A stretch of 64,000 nt of DNA from NCBI RefSeq assembly GCF_943734655.1, contig NC_071355.1:29796964-29860963 (forward strand), written 5' to 3'. The notes beneath the pieces were generated by a model. The model had not been told where the DNA came from. It worked only from the letters and a program-made list of their open reading frames with translations, and searched no databases. The translations under genes were made by a program, and so were the position numbers. This DNA comes from Sabethes cyaneus (taxonomy: Eukaryota; Arthropoda; Insecta; Diptera; Culicidae). How positions within the stretch are numbered: position 1 is the first letter of the stretch; each line of letters starts with the position of its first letter. Shown in pieces: positions 56,843-64,000 of the stretch.

Positions 56843-58029
56843 CTACAATATACAAACAAAAATTATAGTGATCTCAATAACAATCAATTACCGATTAAAG
56901 TACCTAACCGGTTCCAAAATTCCGCTAGCCGAAATTCTGCGATTCCACGCGGTCTGATCGGCCAAATCATCCAAACTGTTGAAACCTCCGCGATCGTTAT
57001 CCGATTCATTATCAGTAAAAGTATTGTAATTTTTTTTCATAAAATTCCTCGGAAGTGTCTGCCTCATATCGTAATTGTTTCTCAATAAACCTTCGAAAGA
57101 GTTCCGAATGCCGTGCCCCTGATCCAGCGAATTATCCGATTTAATTCTCTGTCGTCGCTCGAACGAATCCGTACGTACGCTACCTTCCATCATCGAGTTT
57201 CTTCTCCTTCGTTTGAACTTATCGTCATCGCTGTTATTACCCTCGATAACAAACACATTCTGAAATCCATCCGTGCCCTTCCCATCATCCTCAATGTAGT
57301 AGATATTTTTCGGTTTCGGCCGTGGTCCAACCTTCTTGCAGAATTCGTTAAACATTTTCTCCTTAGACAGTTCCTTTGTAAAGTATTGTTTCGAAATACC
57401 ACAAATATTCTTCAAATTCTCATCACTCCTGATGTCTTCTTCACTCCTTTGATCCTCCCGCTGCACTATATCGGTGCAAGTTGAAATGCTTCGCGTGAGC
57501 TTCCCACTTTCATTCAGCATCTCGAGTGGCGAAGTAGCAGAAATATCTTCAAGCGCTTCCACCGGCGGCGAAGTAGCCGTGGCCATGCTTCGCATCTCCG
57601 GAGCCGGTTCCGTGTACAGTTCGTTTAGACTTTTCACAAGATTTTGCCGCACCCGGTGCCGGTGGACAGCGCAATCATCGATTTTGTCAAAGTAAAATCG
57701 CGTCGGACGGACCCCGTCGTACAGTGGAAAGTCGGTCCTTTGGGCTAGCTTGAGCGGTTCAAATTTCGGTCCACCGGAGTAGAAGTTCTGATAGGTGGGA
57801 TAGGTTTGTGAACGATTGAATTCCGTCTGGTGGAGGTTGGAATAAATGAGCACATTCAGAATGCCGGACAGTTCCGTTATGATGAATCCGAACACGTACA
57901 GGAGAAAGCTTTGGCCGTACCGGAAGGTGAATAGTGGTGCCTGCAGCGACGACCGGGGTCGCAGTTTCGAGCCGATTTCGGCCTTCAATATCGAGATGTA
58001 CATGATTAAGCCGATCAGCATCAGAAGTC
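56392..58029 (-). CDS. stg1: stargazin/TARP-like protein, last two coding exons (partial gene)
   Basis: A four-transmembrane auxiliary subunit of the claudin/TARP family, expected to modify glutamate receptors at synapses. Only the C-terminal 528 residues are in the window: LLMLIGLIMYISILKAEIG (end of TM3), FLLYVFGFIITELSGILNVL (TM4, about residues 41-60 of this part), then a long cytoplasmic tail of about 460 residues, rich in Arg/Ser/Asp. It ends VNGTAV, a class I PDZ ligand like those of TARPs. Stargazin itself has about 120 tail residues, so this tail is much longer. The acceptor CCGCAG ends at 58030. TM1 and TM2 must lie beyond base 64000, implying an intron of at least 5.97 kb. Similarity to the fly protein is recalled, not searched. 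Confidence 0.85.
56892..58029 (-). CDS. stg1: stargazin-like exon with TM3 end, TM4 and most of the tail
   Basis: Begins with phase GA then CTT CTG ATG. Near-regular tail words include KIDDCAVHRHRVRQNLVKSL and FKRRRRNSMMEGS. The exon ends either CG|GTAATT at 56892 or AG|GTACTT at 56904. Both keep the frame into exon 2; they differ by four residues, YFNR. Confidence 0.85.
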
Positions 58030-58089
58030 CTGCGGAAAATGGGGAAGACGGTTGGTGTATGAATCTATTGTTGTTTTCATAAATACATA

Positions 58090-58440
58090 GTTCACTAATG
58101 TGTTTACTGTAGCCTTAAAATGATGTTTAATTTTCTGGTTATGATATCCAAGTCATCTGCAAAGTCGAGGAGTTGGCTACCCTTAATAAAAATCGAGCTT
58201 CTCTTTTCGATGTCCGTTCGTCAGATCAAGAGTGATGTTGAACAGCACGCAAGATAAACAAGCAATCACCTTGTCTCAACCCTCGCCGCGTCTTGAAGGG
58301 ACTCGAGAGCGTCCCCGAGATGCGCACGAAACGCGTATGTTTATCCGGAAAACCGTGTTCATGCATTATGTGCCATAGCTAGTCTCGATAGACTGTATCG
58401 TATGCTGCTTTGAACTTTATAAACATGACCGAGAAACGTT
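58090..58440 (-). mobile_element. RTE family B, reverse transcriptase fragment
   Basis: The minus strand carries the FADDLDI-type region near 58140-58170, the RRG..GD block near 58230-58310 and RT core words near 58340-58420, closely parallel to 53600-53830. Frames are lost. Confidence 0.55.
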
Positions 58441-58895
58441 GGCAACGGCTCCACACTGGGTTATTTCCAAGATTTATGAGGAGGAGAAGCTATTGGAGGA
58501 AGAAGTTGTTTAACTGAAACGATTTAAAGGATGTCTGAACATCATCAGCACACACGGAAGTGGCAGCAAACCAAATTCAATTGATTTAAAAATTCATGCA
58601 AAAGTGATAGAGAAAGTCGAAGCTTTTGTACAAATTACTGAACAAGAATTTTACATTTTCCTCTACCAGTGGAGCTCTCCGGAAGGGTGCAAATTAAAAG
58701 GATCGCAATGTTTCAGAAAAGGTCCTAATTTGGCAAACAATCTACAACTGCGGACCAAGAAGTGACACTTTCGTAACTCCTGAAACTATGATCTAGGAAA
58801 TTTATCGAAAGTAGTGCGTTCAAAAGATGTTGCTGCCTTTTCTGGAGCAATATTGGACCATTTGACTGAATTGATCACTTTACACTGCTAATCAA
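58441..58895. other. unassigned DNA
   Basis: No protein family was recognised. It could be part of the Penelope-like element whose fragments follow. Confidence 0.25.
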
Positions 58896-59260
58896 AATTT
58901 TGCGCTTGAAAGCTTCACAGTGGTTTGTCACGTGGCTGAAATCATTCCTGTGTGGTAGAGTATTACAAGTCAAGCTTGGATCGGCTTTATCATCTGCATT
59001 CACACATGAATCAGATGTACTACAGGGTGGCATTCTTGGCTCACTTCTTTTTATTATGTGTTTCAATGACGCAGCCCATGGTATAGACAACGCATGTCGA
59101 CTTGTTTACGCCGATGACTTCAGGGTCTACTTGATGATTCGTAGCTTACAGGATTATAAAAAGATAAAAGAACAACCCAAAATATACAAACCAGGAATCA
59201 AAATGCGAGAATGGATCACTCACGGAAAAAATTGCCAAGTGGTTGGTAAGTTCTAAAATC
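58896..59260 (+). pseudogene. Jockey/CR1-like reverse transcriptase fragment
   Basis: The plus strand reads FVTWLKSFLCGRVLQVKLGS, then GGILGSLLFIMCFNDAAHG, and the catalytic box LVYADDF (near 59098-59120). The expected GVPQG is degraded to DVLQG. Confidence 0.65.
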
Positions 59261-59289
59261 TAAAGAATGCCAATAAAATTCCCGAGCCG

Positions 59290-59475
59290 TTCTGTCAGCA
59301 GCACACGAGAATCCGTCGAGCACCTAAAACATCGGGAGAATTAGCAGAAGACGACATAATGGTCTCTTTCGATGTTACGGCTTTATTCCCCAGCGCCCCT
59401 GTAAAAGAATCGGTAAGCCTCTTGGGAGACTGACTATTGAAACTGTTGGAGATAACAACCGTCAGGCGACTCTGC
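59290..59475 (+). pseudogene. Penelope-like element, reverse transcriptase fragment 1
   Basis: The plus strand reads SGELAEDDIMVSFDVTALFP and SAPVKESVSLLGD, then a stop. VSFDVTALFPSxPV is the characteristic first aspartate motif of Penelope-like reverse transcriptases. Confidence 0.65.
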
Positions 59476-59860
59476 CCATTCGTATATTGTTACCTTTACA
59501 CTATGTACAACTTGAACTGTCAAATGTATTTCCTCCCAAACAGGTGTTAGGACAAGCAAAAAACCTGTGCAATAAAATTGAAATGGAGTTTCGGTAGTTG
59601 GTCCAATTATTGAACTTACGAATTTATCGGCAATTTGTGTTAGAAAGACTCAATTTTATTCATTAATTATTTGCATCCAACGTTCGATGAAAGTTTGTTT
59701 TATAAATCAACTTTCTTAATAATTTTGACAAGAAAGTCGTTTAGTGAAAGCGAAATTGGGACACTTTTAAGAAAATTTGTTATTACGCTTAAAAACCCAC
59801 GTTGATTTACTATTAAAAAGCAGTAACAGTCTGATGGATAATGAAATTATCTAGCCGATG

Positions 59861-60790
59861 CACAGTGGTCCAAAAGGGCGAAAAGTGGAACTTTTTTTCT
59901 AGTGTCTTTGGTTTTCATTTTATCATTTACGGCCTTCAGGACTTTTGTTCGTATGAATATCCCCCTTAATCTAAAACTATCAAAAGTTAGTCATTGCTTA
60001 CTATAATAAAAATAAAAAAATAACTTTTTTGTGTAAGGAAATATAAACATAGTTTCTTCGCCAAAGTTGAAAATATTGTAAAAACAAGCAACTTTGCTGA
60101 AGAAATAAAATTTCTATCTTTATCGAGTGCTGAACTATACGGCATATTCTTTGAAATTTCTTTAAAAATGAGTTTTCATTCTTAGCTTTTGTTAGTTGCA
60201 TTTAACAAGAATACAATGTTCAAGGCAATTATCGAAGCTCTCAAAACACACGTTTTTGCAGAAGACCACAGACCTCTTGGACTTTTATTTTCTAAGTTAT
60301 CATATATGAAGCTTTAAATTTCCATAACTTCACGAGCCTATGGGGTAAAATGGGGCAAGTGTATTTGTGAAATCAGTGCTTCATCTTAAAGCTTAAGTCG
60401 AGTACTATAAACTTGTATGGGTTCCGCTTGTCCCCAACCACCCAAATGTGAGCACGGTAAGCGTACGTTTTATGTGTTTCGCGTTCGCTAAAGGCTCGGT
60501 ACACGTCAATTTTTTTGTGTTCGTAGATAGACACATGGTATCTTCGGCAAAGTTATGGAAAATATAAAGGTAAACAACTTTGCTTAAGAAATGACATTTC
60601 TATTCCTACCGAGTGCAGAGCTATTATAGAGCATTCTCTAGGACCTTTCCTTACAAAGTTATCGCTTTTGGTTCGTGAAGTTAAGGAAAAATAAAGCTTA
60701 AATTAGCGATAACTTTATAAGGAAAGGTTATAGAGATTTGCAACCTTTTGCAAAAACATGTGTTTTGAGTCTTTCAATAATCATAACAGC
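59861..60790. mobile_element. inverted-repeat element with CACAGTGG end (Transib-like), truncated copy 4
   Basis: The left end CACAGTGGTCCAAAAGGGCG follows CGATG and resembles the copy at 34813. The left arm runs to about 60640, and the right arm is only about 110 bp (60680-60790) before it stops. No complementary right end is present. It lies between the two Penelope-like fragments and so was probably inserted into that element. Confidence 0.6.
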
Positions 60791-60939
60791 ATCTCAACTG
60801 GGAGAGGCTGTTAGAGTCAATAGGATCGTAGCAACTGGTCCTGCAATTGTCCTGTACTCTAACAGCTGGCTGCGAAGTCTGTCGTATAAAAACAGAAGGT
60901 CAAGTTTCGATAACGGCTTTGCTTTGCTTTGCAATAATT

Positions 60940-61260
60940 GGCAAATTACCCTAAAAGATGCACCGATGGGCAATGCAACTATCATCGTTCCTGTGTAAAC
61001 TGTTCATGGCTAACCTTGAAAGTAAGCTAAAACAAAACTAGTTACTCCCGAAAAGATGGTGGTGATATGTCAACGATGTTTCCAGTATAATCAAAAAAGG
61101 AGTACTGGAAACCATTCTAGCAGCCATAAACGGCACACGCAAGAACATAAACTTCACATAAGCAATAGAAAGCGAAATAAAACTTTCTTTGAGGGAAACG
61201 GAAAGTGAAGAAACTTTAGAATTTGAAATACAGTAATATTCCGATTTTGTCAGCCCCATG
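60940..61260 (+). pseudogene. Penelope-like element, reverse transcriptase fragment 2
   Basis: Coding across frames gives DAPMGNAT, then LFMANLESKLKQN, LLPKRWW, YVNDVSSIIKKGVLETILAA, then NGTRKNINFT. This follows the known Penelope order of MGNPTSP, LFMA.LE and YVDDV. The second aspartate of the YVDDV box has become asparagine (YVNDV, near 61060-61075), and there are stops, so it is dead. Confidence 0.65.
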
Positions 61261-61509
61261 TTGAATTTTGGGCTGTCGGAAAAAAAAATTTTCGAAATTT
61301 TTTTCAAGATTCCAGACTTAAGACCTTGCAATATCGAAGACTTCTACTAAAAATTAAATTTTAACCCTCAATTGGTCAACCGAAAGCTCAATAAACCGGG
61401 CACACTGTTCCAGAACCTTTTTTGGTGCGCATTAGCTTTAAGCGGGAAAATTCGGTTTTAGGTTTACGGAACCTTTAGAACATTTTCTTAAAATTATTAT
61501 TATTATTTA

Positions 61510-62632
61510 CTAGCTGACCCGACAAACTTCGTATTGCCACAAATTAAACTGTGTTGTTCATAAATCGTGAATCTCGGATGACCTTTGTCACAAGTTTTGT
61601 CTCGAGTTTTGCAAGTTTCTGAGGAGTTCATCGGTGTTTTAATATACAATTTTTCCTCACAGTAAAGTAGAAAACAACTCCCCCCATTGCTTAGCCTTAT
61701 AAAATAAAGCGGATAGCATTTGCCGTGATTATATAACATTTCGCCGTATACCGTATGCGGGACACCACTTTTCGGTTGACCATAACGCGGAATATAGAGT
61801 TTCGCGTAATTCCCTTTTCGCGAAAAACCTAACGCGGGAAAATGTTTTCTTGGAAAGTGCCATTTCGCAGGGGTTATTCTCTCCTTACTCGCTGTCGCTC
61901 GTTCGGACCGAACTGAAAGAAATAATAAAGGTCAAACTCGTGATTTTAGTCATGACCTTGAAATGCGGTCAGGCATATAATAATATTTTTTTGAAACGAT
62001 GATTCTACAATTGATGAAGGGACGATAAGGGAAAGTAATGAAGAAGGATTTTTTGAGAATGGAGGGAAAGAGTGGAAAGGGAGGGGGGGGGGGTAATAGG
62101 TAACTTAAGTTACGCAAAAATTTCTGTTTTATTTGTATGAGAGTCCTTATCCCCCTACCACGGGGGTGAGCGACTAAAACCATCATAAAAAAATTCCTGC
62201 CTCCAAAACCCCCACATGCCAAATTTGGTTCCATTTGGTTGATTAGTTCTCGAGTTATGAGGAAATTTGTTTTTCATGTGTATATAAGCCCTCCCTCCAA
62301 AAGTGGGGAGGGTTCCTAATTCACCATAGAAAACATTCTTGCCTCCTAAAACCTTGATATGCCAAATTTGGTTCCATCTGATTGATTAGTTCTCGAGTAA
62401 TGAAAAAAATTGTTTTTCATTTGTATAGGAGCCCCCCTCCTAAAGTGGGGAGGGGTCCTAACTCACCATAGTAAAAATTCTTGTCTCCAAAAACCTTCAC
62501 ATTCTAAATTTGGTTCCAATTGCTTGTTTAGTTCTCGATTTATGCGGAAATTTGTATATCATTTGTATAGAAGCCCCCCCTCTTAAAGAGGAGAGGAGTC
62601 ATATTTCCCCTTCGAAAGAAGGGAGGGGTTTC
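61510..62632. mobile_element. second copy of the CTAGCTGACCCG element, left part
   Basis: The start CTAGCTGACCCGACAAACTT matches 41170. After an unrelated stretch (61620-62106, including the unit 61920-62100 that is shared with 54679 and 55279), the body resumes at GTTACGCAAAAATTTC (62107). The tandem units contain CCAAATTTGGTTCC at about 62219 and 62362. It continues at 63943 to the window end. Confidence 0.65.
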
Positions 62633-62655
62633 AATTTACCATAGAAAAAATTCTT

Positions 62656-63942
62656 TTTTTTTCCTTTTTTCGGGTTATCCGACTGGTCGCTAATAGCGTA
62701 TAAAACTCTGCGCTGGGCCCTTTTGTGATGTCAACAAAGTGTCAGGGAGACCTCAAACATCAGTTCTACCTGACGAGACAGGCACTGTCGCCCACTAAAA
62801 CACAGGTAGAGCCCCAAGTATAGCCGTCACGCCTATACCCGCAGGCGGAGGCGTTTCGGCCCTGCGCGGACTCCACGAACTGACTCTAAAATCTCTCTGC
62901 CAAAGGCCGGAATGTCATATTTTAAATATAATGATGAAGATGATAATGATGATGATGACGATGATGATGATAATGATGATGATGAGAAGAAAAATAATAG
63001 ATCGAATTTGTAAATGTGCTTTGGACTTTTTGTACCACTCGAGTTGCAATATGTGGTATAGTGAAGAAGTGGAGGATTCGTCAGCCCCGCCTAGCACCGG
63101 TCTTCAACCGCGCGCCCGCTTTCAGTTTTCCAACACAAACAACCATAAATGAACCAATAGGTAAGACAAATTTCGGAGCATTAGTGGTTATCAACTTATC
63201 AGGGCAAATTTAATCTTTCATCCCCTTAGCATTCACAGTGCATTCCCACGATACAAAGTAAATTGAGCGCAGCACAAGCTGGACGTTCGCGGTAGTCGAC
63301 AGAAGCTTCAAAATGTAGAGACTCGCCCGCCTTCCAACCCCCGAGACCAAAGTGCTGTAAAGCTCTGGGCTTAAACGTCTCTTTAAGACTCGACCCCTTC
63401 CCATCGACAGAGCCCGCGGGCGGCCATCAGAGCTCAGGACAGCCACGGGGCAAGTGCAAAAATCCTACTCTATCTAGCAGCACCGCCTAGCCGAAACTCG
63501 AACACGCGACACGAATTGACCTAATTTTCCCATCTGCTACCTAAGAAGTGCTATTACCCGTAATCATTACAGAATGGTCCTTCGGCATCCAATCGGATCT
63601 GGTATCCCGCTTAGATCCCCTTACTAACCCTAAGCCCCCGACCAACTCAATCAATCCGACATTTTTCGGAGATATTTGTGACAGTTGTGATAAATAGGGA
63701 TGAATCCTAGAAAACTTCATCTATTGTCAGAGATCCCCATACTGGCCTTATTCTTAAACGGAATAAAAGCACTTTCTGAACAACGCAACAATCACATTTG
63801 GTAAATTTTTACAACGAGTCCCACTTGAAATCACAAAAGTATTTTGATATATACCCACATTCAGAAGTAAACGTGACCGCTGTTCATTTACTGATTAGTT
63901 AAAAAGCCCTACACCACGACAAGGTTCAGTTTTATCGTAGGG
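62656..63942 (-). mobile_element. 1287-bp retroposed insertion with a 23-bp duplication
   Basis: The sequence at 62633-62655 recurs at 63943-63965 (23 bp exact). The left end begins with T-runs, so the A tail is on the minus strand. The insert contains GAT-type microsatellite DNA (62931-62990) and GC-rich sequence around 63300-63490. Its 78-codon frame (63210-63446, minus) is not recognised. The element class is unknown. Confidence 0.65.
62931..62990. repeat. GAT/GATGAT microsatellite
   Basis: Imperfect GATGAT and AATGAT repeats inside the insertion at 62656. Confidence 0.8.
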
Positions 63943-64000
63943 AATTTACCATAGAAAAAATTCTTGTCACCAAAAACACCCACATGCCAAATTTTGTTCC
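63943..64000. mobile_element. continuation of the CTAGCTGACCCG element at the window edge
   Basis: After the duplicated site, CACCAAAAACACCCACATGCC and CAAATTTTGTTCC follow, the same tandem unit words as in 42720-42750. It runs off the window. Confidence 0.65.

Noticed and set aside
57113..57484. Plus-strand ORFs opposite the stargazin-like exon
   Set aside because: Antisense shadows without conserved motifs.

Overview
The window looks like nuclear DNA of a culicine mosquito, most likely Aedes. This is inferred from very long introns packed with nested transposons and several decayed RTE-type retrotransposon copies, together with two insect genes that have their introns. It is not bacterial: there are no operons, ribosome-binding sites or dense ORFs, and all long conserved coding is spliced.

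Two host genes are supported. On the plus strand, seven coding exons between 26335 and 39281 join in frame into a 590-residue PA-TM-RING ubiquitin ligase, the orthologue of vertebrate RNF13 / Drosophila godzilla. Its third coding intron is 10.8 kb and full of mobile DNA. The coding start is preceded by a leader with five short upstream ORFs. On the minus strand, two exons (58029-56892 and 56842-56392) encode the last part of a stargazin/TARP-like four-transmembrane protein, ending in a class I PDZ ligand. Its upstream exons lie beyond base 64000. The genes are convergent and separated by about 17 kb of repeats and low-complexity DNA.

The rest is mobile DNA at several nesting levels. From 2.5 to 12.3 kb, an RTE element with a 14-bp target duplication sits next to another RTE fragment and is itself broken by at least three later insertions. 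From 12.3 to 24 kb lie RTE and Jockey-like scraps, tRNA-derived SINEs, a CAGGGTGGCAACT-ended DNA element carrying another insertion, and a truncated mariner-type transposase. The large ligase intron (26.9-37.7 kb) holds a second RTE copy with a perfect 14-bp duplication and a hAT-type MITE inside it, a second copy of the SINE found at 18.7 kb, another RTE family copy and a long inverted-repeat element. From 40.8 to 47 kb is a strand-asymmetric T-rich block cut by two insertions. From 47 to 55.7 kb are Copia and BEL/Pao remnants, a non-LTR element and more insertions. From 58 to 64 kb, inside the stargazin-like intron, are RTE, Jockey-like and Penelope-like pieces and a tandem-unit repeat.

The most striking signal is a set of large inverted-repeat elements without visible transposase. 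Their ends read CACAGTGG or CACTATGG, and three of them have exact 5-bp target duplications (CACTG, CGGCG, CGATG). This end structure is what is known for Transib transposons, the relatives of RAG1, and the first heptamer equals the V(D)J signal heptamer. All assignments come from reading the sequence; no database search was possible.
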